Assembly (NCBI RefSeq): GCF_963676935.1 | Contig: NZ_OY781470.1 | Span: 1,770,680-1,834,679 of the forward strand | DNA: 64,000 bases | Direction of reading: 5' to 3' | Origin: Halarcobacter sp. | GTDB lineage: Bacteria > Campylobacterota > Campylobacteria > Campylobacterales > Arcobacteraceae | Shown: piece after piece, positions 7,718 to 16,187 of the stretch | Layout: every line of letters starts with the position of its first letter | Position numbering within the stretch: position 1 is the stretch's first letter | Made by a program: the position numbers and the translations under genes | The notes under the pieces: generated by a model | What the model was told of the DNA's origin: nothing | The model's database searches: none | Seen by the model: only the letters and a program-made list of their open reading frames with translations

Positions 7718-10237
7718 CTATTTCATATTTTTTTTAGTTTTATTTGTAGCTAGTGCTTCAAAAGGATTATCTGGCCAATAGTGTTTTTTATATTTAGAAA
7801 AAAGCTCTTTTTTCACCTCATCATATGAGTTTTTCCAAAAGCTTTTTAAATCATATGTAATTTGTATTGGTCTTAAGGCTGGACTTAAAAGATGTATTTG
7901 TAAAGCTATACTGTTATTTAAAATCTTTGGCGTTTCACTTAAACCAAACATCTCTTGAATCTTTACAGCCAATATAGGTGTTTGAGTATTTGAATAATCA
8001 ATCTTTATATTTGAACCACTTGGAACTTTTATATGTGTTGGGGCAAGAGTATCTATTTTTTGACTCATATCCCAAGGAATATAACTTATAAGTATAGTAT
8101 AAATATCTAAATTTTCTAACTCTTTTATAGTTTTAACATCATTTAGATAAGGACTAAGCCATTTATCTATATTATTTAATAAACCCTTTGAACTAAAATC
8201 TGGTAAATTGATATTTGTATTTTGGTTTATAAAATTAACCCTATTTTGTAAATCAATTGCTTTTTTACTCCAAGTTAAAAGCTCTAATCCTTCTTGTTTT
8301 ATTAGATCTAAAAATAGTGTACTAAAATCATGTTTTCCATCATTTGAAATTGGTTTTGAATACAACTCAAGCTCATAAAAACGATGATGTTCCCTTATAT
8401 CAAATTTTTTATTCTCTTTATTATAAGTGATTGATTCTTTTATCTTAATATCATCTTTAAACTCTTTTTCTAATCTATCTAGTGATATTTTAATTGCAAG
8501 ATTTATATATGAGTCTTTTGTGTGGGTATTTAAAACAGCACTTACTAAAAACCTTTCATTAAATAGTGTATCTTCACTGTTTAAAATAGCACCTTTGCCA
8601 TTGCTTAGTTTGTACCTATTGTCATTTACCCCTCTTTGCTTAGCAAGTCTATCTGGATAGGCAAAAAGAAGTAATACTGCTAAAATCTCTTCATCAATAT
8701 TATTTTTGGCTTTATTTATTTTTTCTATACTCTTTAGTTTTGAATAGAAAAATTGTGCTTGTTTTAAAACAGTTGTTGCTGTATATTTGTTTATAAAAGA
8801 AGTATCTAAATCTTTTTCATAAAGATGTAAAAATCTTGAATATATATCACAATTTGAATATGAGTTTTTAAATATATCTTTCTCACTTAAAAGTGTAGCC
8901 AAAAGTGAAGCTTCATATGCAAATCCTAACTCATTTGCTTTTAATATCATATAAGCAAATCTTGGATGAACACCTAAAGTTAAAGCTTTTTTTCCAAGAA
9001 CTGTAATCTCATATTTTTCATCTAACATTTTTAGTTCTTGCAACATAACTTTTGTACTATTTTCTACCTCTTTTAAAGGATAGTCTAAAAACTTCAACTC
9101 CTTGATATCTTCTACACCCCAAAGTGCTAAATCAAGGAAAAATGAACTTAAATCTGTTCTTAATATTTCTGGTTTTGTTGATTCTTGTAAAATCTTTCCT
9201 TTATGCCACAGTTTATAACATTTTCCTTTGCTTAATCTTCCTGCACGCCCTGCCCTTTGCACAGCACTATCTTTGGAGATAAAAGTAAGATTTAGATGAT
9301 TCATTGCATTTGAATAGTTATATGAAGATTGTTTCTCAAGTCCTGAATCAATTACAACTTTTACTCCTTCTATGGTTAAAGAGGTTTGAGCTATATTTGT
9401 TGAAAGGATTACTTTTCTTTTGTTTGAGCCATTTATTGCTTTATCTTGTTGCTCTTTACTCAAAGCTGAATATAAAGGTAAAAGTTCTATATCTTCACCT
9501 TTTAAGGTTTCAGCTAAGGACTCTTGCAATTTTTTTATCTCTCTTGCACCTGCTAAAAAAACTAAAATATCACCCTCATCCTCTTTTATAGATTTTAAAA
9601 CTGTATTTAAAAGGATAGTATTTATAGATTTATAATCAGGCTGTTTTATATTTGGTTCTAAAAATATGTTTTCTACCTCAAAAGTTCTACCTTGAGAAGT
9701 TATAACTGGAACATCACCTATAAGTTTTTGTAAAGCATTTGAGTTAAGAGTTGCAGACATAATCAAAAGTTTTAAATCATCCCTTAGCAACTCTTGTACT
9801 TGTAAAGATAAAGCCAAAGATAAATCAGTATGAATACTTCTTTCATGAAACTCATCAAAGATAATCATAGCAACATTTTGTAAAGCTTGGTCTGCTTGTA
9901 GTTTTCTAACTAATATAGCCTCAGTAACAACAAGAAGTTTTGTTTGTTTTGAATAACAACTTTCCATCTTAACTTGATAACCAACACTTTGACCTAACTC
10001 TTCTCCAAGTAGTTTTGCCATTTGTTGAGCTACCATTCTAGCTGCTACACGTCTGGGTTCTAGCATTATAATCATTTTAGATTTATCATCAGAATGAAGC
10101 CAAGATTCTTTTAATAAAGATATGGGAACAACTGTACTTTTTCCAGCTCCTGGAGGAGCTTGAAGTATAAGATTTAAATTTTGATTTAATGTTTGTTTTA
10201 TTTCATCTAAAACACTATATATAGGTAAACTTGTCAT
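7718..10237 (-). CDS. hrpB: ATP-dependent helicase HrpB
   Basis: An 839-residue DEAH/RHA-type helicase. Walker A QAPPGAGKSTVVP (about residues 24-36), motif Ia PRRVAARMVA, motif II FDEFHER, motif III SATLN, motif V STNIAQTSLTI and motif VI QRAGRAGR are all visible, followed by the HA2 region and the HrpB-specific C-terminus (IPWDMSQKIDTLAPTHIKVPSGSNIKIDY and LSPALRPIQITYDL). Length matches the family (about 800-840). It is an RNA helicase-like protein of uncertain cellular role. It probably leads the transcript that continues into the dehydrogenase and the EamA exporter. Confidence 0.95.
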   Translation of the reverse strand: MTSLPIYSVLDEIKQTLNQNLNLILQAPPGAGKSTVVPISLLKESWLHSDDKSKMIIMLEPRRVAARMVAQQMAKLLGEELGQSVGYQVKMESCYSKQTKLLVVTEAILVRKLQADQALQNVAMIIFDEFHERSIHTDLSLALSLQVQELLRDDLKLLIMSATLNSNALQKLIGDVPVITSQGRTFEVENIFLEPNIKQPDYKSINTILLNTVLKSIKEDEGDILVFLAGAREIKKLQESLAETLKGEDIELLPLYSALSKEQQDKAINGSNKRKVILSTNIAQTSLTIEGVKVVIDSGLEKQSSYNYSNAMNHLNLTFISKDSAVQRAGRAGRLSKGKCYKLWHKGKILQESTKPEILRTDLSSFFLDLALWGVEDIKELKFLDYPLKEVENSTKVMLQELKMLDEKYEITVLGKKALTLGVHPRFAYMILKANELGFAYEASLLATLLSEKDIFKNSYSNCDIYSRFLHLYEKDLDTSFINKYTATTVLKQAQFFYSKLKSIEKINKAKNNIDEEILAVLLLFAYPDRLAKQRGVNDNRYKLSNGKGAILNSEDTLFNERFLVSAVLNTHTKDSYINLAIKISLDRLEKEFKDDIKIKESITYNKENKKFDIREHHRFYELELYSKPISNDGKHDFSTLFLDLIKQEGLELLTWSKKAIDLQNRVNFINQNTNINLPDFSSKGLLNNIDKWLSPYLNDVKTIKELENLDIYTILISYIPWDMSQKIDTLAPTHIKVPSGSNIKIDYSNTQTPILAVKIQEMFGLSETPKILNNSIALQIHLLSPALRPIQITYDLKSFWKNSYDEVKKELFSKYKKHYWPDNPFEALATNKTKKNMK

Positions 10238-10286
10238 ATGAAATATTATACTTAGAAAACTCTCATATTTTTCTGAATATGTAAGT

Positions 10287-11594
10287 TTAGATTTTTCTTT
10301 CTTTTATAAATTCAATAACTTTTTTTGCACTTACTTTTGAACCATATAAAGAGCTATCAAGTGTTATATGATAGTTAGTAGCATCTCTCCAATCCTTTTT
10401 TGCAAAATGCATACAATAATTTGCTCTTTTTTCATCAGAGTCTTTTAAATCATTATCCCCAAAAGGTGATTTTACTTTATAGATTTTATTTATTTTATCT
10501 TTTCTGTATTCATTATTAGCATGGATAAAAACATTTATGCAATTTGGATGATCTTTTAAAATAAAATTAGCACAACGTCCTACAATAACACAAGACTCTT
10601 TTTCACAAATATCTCTTATAATCTTACTTTGAATTAAAAAAAGTACATCTTTAGGTGGTAACTCATCATTTACATAATTAAAGTTCTGTTCATATAAATC
10701 ATATAATAAAGAGTTTGTAAGTTTTTGTTCATTTTCTTGAATATATTCATGGGTATAACCTGTTTTCTGTGAAGTTAAATCAATTAACTCTTTATCATAA
10801 AAAGCAACCCCTAGCTCTTTTGCTATATATTTACCTATTTCATGTCCACCACTACCATATTCTCTTGAGATAGTAATCACAAAAGTATTATTATATTTAT
10901 CACTAATATCTTCAACATCTGATTCTTTTGTAACTTCATCAGCAAGCCAATTTTCAATAAAAGGTAGATTTGTACTAAAATATTTTATCATTGCTCCAAT
11001 AGATAAAGCAGCAATAATACTACCTTCTCTAATTCCAACTAAATGATTTAAAAAAACAAAAGAACTGATAACTCCTAAGATCACCATCAAAGTATCCATA
11101 GATATTTTTACTTTTCCAAACTCTTTTTTAAAGGTTTTAGATATAACTACTACTAAGCCTTCCAAAGGAAGATATGTAAGTCTTGATTTAACTACAAGTA
11201 AAATACCAAATGCTAAGGCAGCACAAGAGATTAAACATAAGATTAACTGTTCTATATAGTTTGAAGGTATTAAACTCTCTACTAAAAACATTGTACCATC
11301 AATACAATATCCAAATACTATAATTGCAGGAAGTTGTACCAATTGAAAAGGATTATATTTTTTACGAAGTATTGCTATTTGAATCCCCATAAATAAAACA
11401 TTTAATAGTATTGTAAACTCTCCAATAGTTAAGGGAAAATATACACTATAAATATATGGTACACATGATATTGGCGACACTCCTATATCTGCTTTAACGG
11501 AAAATGAAACTCCAAATGACATAATAATAAGTCCCACAACAAATACAAAAAGCCTTTTAATTAAATTTATATTAATAATATTTTCTTTTTTCAT
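10287..11594 (-). CDS. YczE/YitT-like membrane domain fused to a cytidylate-kinase-like domain
   Basis: A 435-residue two-domain protein. Residues about 12-215 form five to six membrane helices of the YczE (DUF6198) type, including SFGVSFSVKADIGVSPISCVPY. Residues about 237-435 form a cytosolic cytidylate-kinase-like domain with a P-loop variant SREYGSGG (243-250), FYDKELI and IVGRCANFIL. Family knowledge: cytidylate-kinase-like (PF13189-type) domains phosphorylate unknown substrates. The gene is divergent from a TetR regulator, and a 17-bp palindrome lies 20 bases upstream of its start codon, so repression by that regulator is likely. Confidence 0.85.
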   Translation of the reverse strand: MKKENIININLIKRLFVFVVGLIIMSFGVSFSVKADIGVSPISCVPYIYSVYFPLTIGEFTILLNVLFMGIQIAILRKKYNPFQLVQLPAIIVFGYCIDGTMFLVESLIPSNYIEQLILCLISCAALAFGILLVVKSRLTYLPLEGLVVVISKTFKKEFGKVKISMDTLMVILGVISSFVFLNHLVGIREGSIIAALSIGAMIKYFSTNLPFIENWLADEVTKESDVEDISDKYNNTFVITISREYGSGGHEIGKYIAKELGVAFYDKELIDLTSQKTGYTHEYIQENEQKLTNSLLYDLYEQNFNYVNDELPPKDVLFLIQSKIIRDICEKESCVIVGRCANFILKDHPNCINVFIHANNEYRKDKINKIYKVKSPFGDNDLKDSDEKRANYCMHFAKKDWRDATNYHITLDSSLYGSKVSAKKVIEFIKERKI

Positions 11595-11613
11595 CTTTCT
11601 CTTTTGTTAAAAT

Positions 11614-11630
11614 AACTGTACAGTACGGTT
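11614..11630. promoter_or_regulatory. Palindromic TetR-type operator
   Basis: AACTGTACAGTACGGTT is an odd-length inverted repeat matching AAC-n-GTAC-n-GTAC-n-GTT, with only the two arm positions and the centre unpaired. It lies between the divergent fusion gene (start 11594) and tetR (start 11692), where a repressor would block the fusion gene and possibly itself. Binding by the neighbouring TetR protein is inferred from position and symmetry. Confidence 0.65.
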
Positions 11631-11691
11631 TAGTTAAAGGGATATTATCCATTTAAATGTTAATATTACTTTAATAAATAGGAATAGTTTA

Positions 11692-12300
11692 ATGAGAAAG
11701 AAAACAGAAGAAAAAAAAGAAGAGATAATAAAAGCTGCTAAAGAGGTTTTTAAAGAGTTTGGTTTTGAAAAAGCCTCAATGTCTAAAATAAGTTCAAAGC
11801 TTGGCGGATCTAAAGCAACACTGTATAACTACTTTTCCTCAAAAGAGGAACTTTTTTTTGAAGTTATTTCTATTGCAAATGCCCAAGAAAGTGATTTTGT
11901 ACATCAAATTATAGATACTAAAAATGAAACCCTCGATATTCATACCCAACTATACAAATTTGGGAAAAGGTTTCTAAATTTTGTATATTCTCAAAAAATG
12001 GTTGAAATAAGAAGACTTACCATAAGTCAATCAGAGATAACAAACCTAGGTAGAATTACATATAAAAACCGAGTATTAAAAAGTCGAGAAATACTTTCTA
12101 AATATTTAGAAAAAGCAATAAAATTTAATAAAATAAAAAAAACAGATACAAATATAGCAGCAATACATTTTTTTGGACTTTTAGAATCGGAGTTGATGTA
12201 TCCATTTCTTTTTCAAGTTGATACAAATTTTTCAAAAAAACATATGGATGAGATGGCTGTAAGGGCAATTGATATTTTTATATTAGCATATGGCGTCTAA
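11692..12300 (+). CDS. TetR/AcrR-family transcriptional regulator
   Basis: A 202-residue protein with an N-terminal TetR helix-turn-helix: AAKEVFKEFGFEKASMSKISSKLGGSKATLYNYF is the diagnostic stretch (about residues 15-48), followed by SSKEELFFEVI. The C-terminal all-helical ligand domain resembles the AcrR-type C-terminal domain family (YPFLFQVD, MAVRAIDIFILAYG). It would be a homodimeric repressor released by a small molecule. It is divergent from the membrane/kinase fusion gene, with a palindrome between them. The ligand is unknown. Confidence 0.9.
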   Translation: MRKKTEEKKEEIIKAAKEVFKEFGFEKASMSKISSKLGGSKATLYNYFSSKEELFFEVISIANAQESDFVHQIIDTKNETLDIHTQLYKFGKRFLNFVYSQKMVEIRRLTISQSEITNLGRITYKNRVLKSREILSKYLEKAIKFNKIKKTDTNIAAIHFFGLLESELMYPFLFQVDTNFSKKHMDEMAVRAIDIFILAYGV

Positions 12301-12315
12301 GACTTCATATAACTA

Positions 12316-13545
12316 TTATAATAACCCCTGCTCCCTTAACTTATCTTTTTTACTTTTTCTTTTCCCTTTTACAGGTGCAGTTCCTTTTTGTTTTGTGTTT
12401 TTTAAAAGTGTAAAATCAAAACCTTCAATTTGCTCTTTTTTTATATCTAAGTTATATCTTTTTTCAATTAGTTTGAAATGACTTAGGTTTTCATTATCTA
12501 AAAAAGAAATAGCTGTTCCACTTTTTCCTGCTCTTGCTGTTCTTCCTATTCTATGAATATAATCCTCTGTACCTCTTGGCAAATCAAAATTTACAACACA
12601 ATCAATATCATCAATATGCAAACCCCTTGATGCTATATCAGTTGAAAAAAGAATATCTATCTTTTTATCTTTAAAATCATTTAGAGTGAGGTTTCTTTCT
12701 TCTTGAGTTAAATCTCCATGGAAAGATTCAGCCTCATATCCTTTTTTAATAAATTTATTTGCTATATTATCAGTTGCTCTTTTGTTTGCCATAAAAACCA
12801 ATACTGACTTAAATTTATTTTCTTTTATCAGATGTCTTAAGAGTGCACTTCTATCCTCTTTTTTTACAAATATTGCCCTTTGAGTTATCTCTTCCACATG
12901 AGTAGTAGAATCTTTTATCTCCACTTTTACAGCATTAGAAGTTATTTTTGAAGCTATATCTATCACTTTTTGTGAGTATGTTGCTGAAAATAAAAGATTT
13001 TGTCTATTCTTTGGAATGATTTTTAAAATCTCATCAAGTTCTTGAACAAAACCTAAATCAAGCATTTTGTCAGCTTCATCTAAAACAAAATATTCAATAG
13101 TTGATAAATCAATTTGCTTTTTTCCTATAATATCAAGAAGTCTTCCCGGAGTTGCAACTACTATATCACAACCTTTTTGTATCTTTAAAAGTTGTTCCCC
13201 TATCTTTTCTCCACCTATAACTGAAACTATAGAGAGTACTTTTGGGAAAAATCTACTTAAAGTTGAAAATGATTCTGCTATTTGAAGAGTAAGTTCCCTT
13301 GTTGGAGCTAAAACCAAAACTTTTATTTTTGCTTTTTTGTTATCTTTATTTTCTTTTAGTGTTTCAAGTATTGGGATTACAAAACTTGCAGTTTTTCCAC
13401 TTCCAGTTTTTGCTTGTACCATAATATCTTGTTTTGTTTTTACAAGAGGGATTACTTCTTTTTGAACAGGAGTTGGAGTTTTATAGTTATTTTTTTCTAA
13501 TGCTTTTGAAAGTTCTAAAGATAGATTAAATATATCAAATGACAA
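12316..13545 (-). CDS. rhlE: DEAD-box RNA helicase, RhlE type
   Basis: A 409-residue DEAD-box helicase with all core motifs: Q motif NNYKTPTPVQ, motif I AKTGSGKTASF, Ia PTRELTLQ, GG, motif II VLDEADKMLDLGF, III SAT, V STDIASRGLHID and VI HRIGRTARAG. The short lysine-rich tail (GKRKSKKDKLREQG) is typical of RhlE-like enzymes. It unwinds structured RNA and is often involved in ribosome assembly or mRNA turnover. It is convergent with tetR (15-base gap). The gene symbol is by family resemblance; RhlE, SrmB and CsdA are hard to separate without a tree. Confidence 0.92.
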   Translation of the reverse strand: MSFDIFNLSLELSKALEKNNYKTPTPVQKEVIPLVKTKQDIMVQAKTGSGKTASFVIPILETLKENKDNKKAKIKVLVLAPTRELTLQIAESFSTLSRFFPKVLSIVSVIGGEKIGEQLLKIQKGCDIVVATPGRLLDIIGKKQIDLSTIEYFVLDEADKMLDLGFVQELDEILKIIPKNRQNLLFSATYSQKVIDIASKITSNAVKVEIKDSTTHVEEITQRAIFVKKEDRSALLRHLIKENKFKSVLVFMANKRATDNIANKFIKKGYEAESFHGDLTQEERNLTLNDFKDKKIDILFSTDIASRGLHIDDIDCVVNFDLPRGTEDYIHRIGRTARAGKSGTAISFLDNENLSHFKLIEKRYNLDIKKEQIEGFDFTLLKNTKQKGTAPVKGKRKSKKDKLREQGLL

Positions 13546-13563
13546 GTATTTCCTTTTGATTAA

Positions 13564-13857
13564 TTATATAGACTTTTCAGAATCTTCTGGAAACTGAGTA
13601 TTATAAATATTTGCCACATGGATTAAACTTGCTACTTTGATTAGAGGTTTTATCAAAAACTGCGCACTTCCAACTATAAATAGCCAAGTTCCACTTTGCA
13701 TCAAGGAATCATTTAGAAAAAAAATACTTCCCACCAAAAACCAAACTGCTATAAGTAAATCATTGAAAGCACCAATAAATTCATATCGACGCTGTATAAC
13801 AATATGTCTATTCCCTATATCTACATCTAGTTCATTTTCTTTTTCATAAAAAGTCAT
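13564..13857 (-). CDS. YrhK-family membrane protein
   Basis: A 97-residue protein with two hydrophobic helices (about residues 29-50 and 56-78). The pattern of a short beta-rich head (DIGNRHIVIQRRYEFIGAFNDLL), then AVWFLVGSIFF and LFIVGSAQFLIKPLIKVA matches YrhK-domain proteins, whose role is unknown. It lies 18 bases upstream of the DEAD-box gene on the same strand and may be cotranscribed with it. Confident family call, no functional call. Confidence 0.75.
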   Translation of the reverse strand: MTFYEKENELDVDIGNRHIVIQRRYEFIGAFNDLLIAVWFLVGSIFFLNDSLMQSGTWLFIVGSAQFLIKPLIKVASLIHVANIYNTQFPEDSEKSI

Positions 13858-13917
13858 TTAAATTCCTTTTCAATTTTTATAATAATATAAAATAACAAAA
13901 AGTTATAAAAAAAAATT

Positions 13918-14085
13918 TTAAGATTGGTTTTCTGTATTAGAACTTTGAGTTTCCGATATCTCTGATGTATTTTCTTCAGATTCACCCTCTTTTTTAGCTA
14001 GTTTTTTTAAACGTTTTTCCTCTTTTTTCTTTTGTTTTTCTATCTCTCTAGCTCTTTTTTCATAATTATAATTTGTTTTAGCCAT
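13918..14085 (-). CDS. Small highly charged conserved protein (55 aa)
   Basis: A 55-codon frame opens with ATG at 14085 after an AAAAAGGAT ribosome-binding site and reads MAKTNYNYEKRAREIEKQKK, then a run of Lys/Glu, then a Ser/Glu/Asn-rich acidic tail. The start MAKxNYxxEKRxRExxKxxKxxEK is a recurring small-protein family in proteobacteria (function unknown), predicted as one coiled helix. It fills the otherwise empty stretch between the YrhK gene and the HTH gene. I recognise the pattern from memory only; there is no known function. Confidence 0.72.
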   Translation of the reverse strand: MAKTNYNYEKRAREIEKQKKKEEKRLKKLAKKEGESEENTSEISETQSSNTENQS

Positions 14086-14290
14086 TATTTGTATCCTTTT
14101 TAATTTTTATATAAAATAAACAATAGAACAATCAACTATTAACAAATATACTAAAAGCCCTAAAATCCAAGTTATCTCTAATATTATAGAGTATAACAAA
14201 GTTTTTGATATTTTATCTTAATTATAAGTTTCTAATAGATTTTCTAACTAAAAAGATCTCTTGATATATACAAATAAATATCAATAGCTT

Positions 14291-14638
14291 TTACTCCCCA
14301 TTTAAAACAGATATAACTGTAGCCCTGCTTGTTTTTAGTTCTTTTGTAATTTTTAATATATTTATATCACCATTTTCAGTGTAATAATCTTCATCATCTA
14401 ACATTCTTAAGATTTCATCTTTTTTATCAAGTATCTCTTGGGAAGTTTGTCTTTTTTGAAAACTAAAATCCTCTTCAGTCATAGTTTCCATAGCTTGCAA
14501 ATCTCTTTTAATAGTAGGAACAGTAACTTTAAGTTCTTTTGCCAAATCTTTTGGGTCATCAATACCATTTGAGATTAACTCTCTTATAGCTATTCTTCTT
14601 GTTTTCATTTTTCGTCTACGATGATATGATATTTTCAA
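14291..14638 (-). CDS. Putative DNA-binding protein with two helix-turn-helix-like segments
   Basis: A 115-residue protein not matched to a named family. Residues about 15-50 (IAIRELISNGIDDPKDLAKELKVTVPTIKRDLQAM) look like a DeoR-type helix-turn-helix, and the tail (ILKITKELKTSRATVISVLNG) looks like a second one. The N-terminus is very basic. The start is a TTG at 14638 because an AGAGG motif lies five bases upstream; the ATG eleven codons later has no such site. It is divergent from an unknown 156-residue protein, which it could regulate. Confidence 0.6.
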   Translation of the reverse strand: MKISYHRRRKMKTRRIAIRELISNGIDDPKDLAKELKVTVPTIKRDLQAMETMTEEDFSFQKRQTSQEILDKKDEILRMLDDEDYYTENGDINILKITKELKTSRATVISVLNGE

Positions 14639-14720
14639 ATTAACCTCTAAATTTCTTAACTCAATTAATTGTTTAAATTATAACATAAAGCTTGATAAAA
14701 CTATTTTTCATTTGTGGTAT

Positions 14721-14726
14721 TATAAT
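14721..14726 (+). promoter_or_regulatory. Candidate -10 element (TATAAT)
   Basis: A perfect TATAAT lies 36 bases before the ATG of the unknown gene at 14762, in an AT-rich context without a good -35, which is normal for housekeeping promoters of Campylobacterota. Confidence 0.5.
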
Positions 14727-14761
14727 TGCATATTAAAAAGTATTAAACTATGGGAGTAATT

Positions 14762-15232
14762 ATGCAAGATTTTATAGATATGTATAAAGAATCATACAAG
14801 ATTGATAAAGATGTAAAGTTAGATAAATCATTAAGTGAAGGTGATATAAAAGTTACAGAAAAAGAGTATAAACTTAACGCTACTAAAGATGCAGATATCT
14901 TAGAGATGTTAGGAAAAATAAAACTTCATACAATCGTTAAAGATATAAGAGTATTTAAACCTACAACTAACTTTATGGAGATTATAGTTTTGGCATGGAT
15001 ATACAAAACTATGTCTATGCATTTGGAAGTATTAGAAATGGATTTATTGTTAGAAAAACTTTTAATCAAAAAAGAGCATGACCCATTTGCATCATATGCA
15101 GTACTTAAAATATTAGAAGCGAACCCAACACTTACAGGTGCAGACTCTAGCATGATGGATCACTATTTAACTATGGAACTAACTAGTGAACTTATGAATC
15201 AAATGGAAGAAAAAAAAGAAGAACTAAACTAA
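14762..15232 (+). CDS. Unknown 156-residue protein
   Basis: Not recognised. The frame could start at ATG 14750, but the GGGAG ribosome-binding site at 14752-14756 lies inside that extension and five bases before the ATG at 14762, so the latter is chosen. The protein is acidic and alpha-helical, with a mildly hydrophobic middle (NFMEIIVLAWIYKTMSMHLEVLEMDLLLEKLL) and the tail EEKKEELN. No signal peptide, no cysteines. It is divergent from a small HTH protein and preceded by a TATAAT. It is probably a lineage-specific protein of Arcobacter-like bacteria. Confidence 0.7.
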   Translation: MQDFIDMYKESYKIDKDVKLDKSLSEGDIKVTEKEYKLNATKDADILEMLGKIKLHTIVKDIRVFKPTTNFMEIIVLAWIYKTMSMHLEVLEMDLLLEKLLIKKEHDPFASYAVLKILEANPTLTGADSSMMDHYLTMELTSELMNQMEEKKEELN

Positions 15233-15251
15233 ATAGAGCACTTAATAGATT

Positions 15252-16067
15252 TTACCACCAAGTAACAAATAGACTTTCACATCTATTTTCTTTTCTATTT
15301 TTCAACCAAACAAGAGGAGATTTCTTGTGATTTAAAAATAGTTCTATTTCATCTATTACTTTATCAAAAGTTTTCCATATTTTATTTGTATTGCAATCAA
15401 TAATCCAATCATCTCTTGATGGTAAAAAATATTGAAACTCTCTAAACTTCTTTTGTTTAAAGAACTCTTCACGATTTATATAAAAACCTCTTATGCAAGA
15501 GTTATTAAGTATGGGGATCTCTTTATCTATTAAGTCTATAGGAACATAAATATTCCCTTTGAAACAAACTTTTTGCTCAATTGCACTTATATCTATATTT
15601 TCTAAGTAGTTTTGAGTCTCCTTTTTAAATAATAAAGGAAGTTGTTTGTTTTTTAACTTTTCTAACTTTTTTGAAAATGAGTCATTTTGATTTGGACCAA
15701 TAAATCTTTCAATTTCATCTGAAAAAGATTCATCATATAAATAAAATTTGTAAATATGTTCTATATGCAAATACTTTTTAGCCATTTTGTCATAAAGCAA
15801 AAAATCTAATTCTCCGAGAGTTTCTTTATCATGGATGATTTGGATATTGCTTTTTATCAACTCATAGTTTGATGATTGTTCTATATAAAATTGAAAAAAA
15901 CGCTCTATTCTTTTTCCTAAAGGAAGATTATCTGTAATATTTAATTTAGTAAAATCAAAATTTTCTATCTCATTTATATCTAGTTTAATTTGACTTAAAT
16001 TATGAAGTCTTTCAAATAATAAAGGTGTATTGAGGAAACCTAAAAATTGGTTTTTTAAATTATTCAT
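15252..16067 (-). CDS. DUF1853-family protein with nuclease-like core
   Basis: A 271-residue protein. The motifs LGKRIERFFQFYIEQ, IHDKETLGELDFLLYD, YLHIEHIYKFYL and FIGPNQNDSFSKKLEKLKNKQLPLL are those of DUF1853. GELDFL followed by the H-E-x-x-K segment resembles the D/E-x-K arrangement of restriction-endonuclease-like folds, suggesting a nuclease ancestry, but activity is unproven. It lies just outside the integron array and is probably a fixed chromosomal gene. It is convergent with the unknown gene at 14762-15232. Confidence 0.75.
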   Translation of the reverse strand: MNNLKNQFLGFLNTPLLFERLHNLSQIKLDINEIENFDFTKLNITDNLPLGKRIERFFQFYIEQSSNYELIKSNIQIIHDKETLGELDFLLYDKMAKKYLHIEHIYKFYLYDESFSDEIERFIGPNQNDSFSKKLEKLKNKQLPLLFKKETQNYLENIDISAIEQKVCFKGNIYVPIDLIDKEIPILNNSCIRGFYINREEFFKQKKFREFQYFLPSRDDWIIDCNTNKIWKTFDKVIDEIELFLNHKKSPLVWLKNRKENRCESLFVTWW

Positions 16068-16113
16068 TTTGTATGATACAAAAAAGTTTATAAATTAGGA
16101 TAAAAAATCTATT

Positions 16114-16170
16114 GACTTTCAGTTATTTGTATATACCAAATACATTTCTAAACCATGAATATGAAAGTTC
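16114..16170 (-). repeat. Possible decayed attC of the distal cassette
   Basis: ACTTTCA (from 16115) and TGAAAGT (16162-16168) form a short inverted repeat downstream of the secreted hydrolase gene. GTTATTT at 16122-16128 is the exact reverse complement of the AAATAAC at 17286-17292 that marks the start of that gene's segment, as expected for the inner end of its own attC. No opposite RYYYAAC-like end was found, so this may be chance in AT-rich DNA. Confidence 0.2.
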
Positions 16171-16187
16171 TAATTGGACACAACAAA

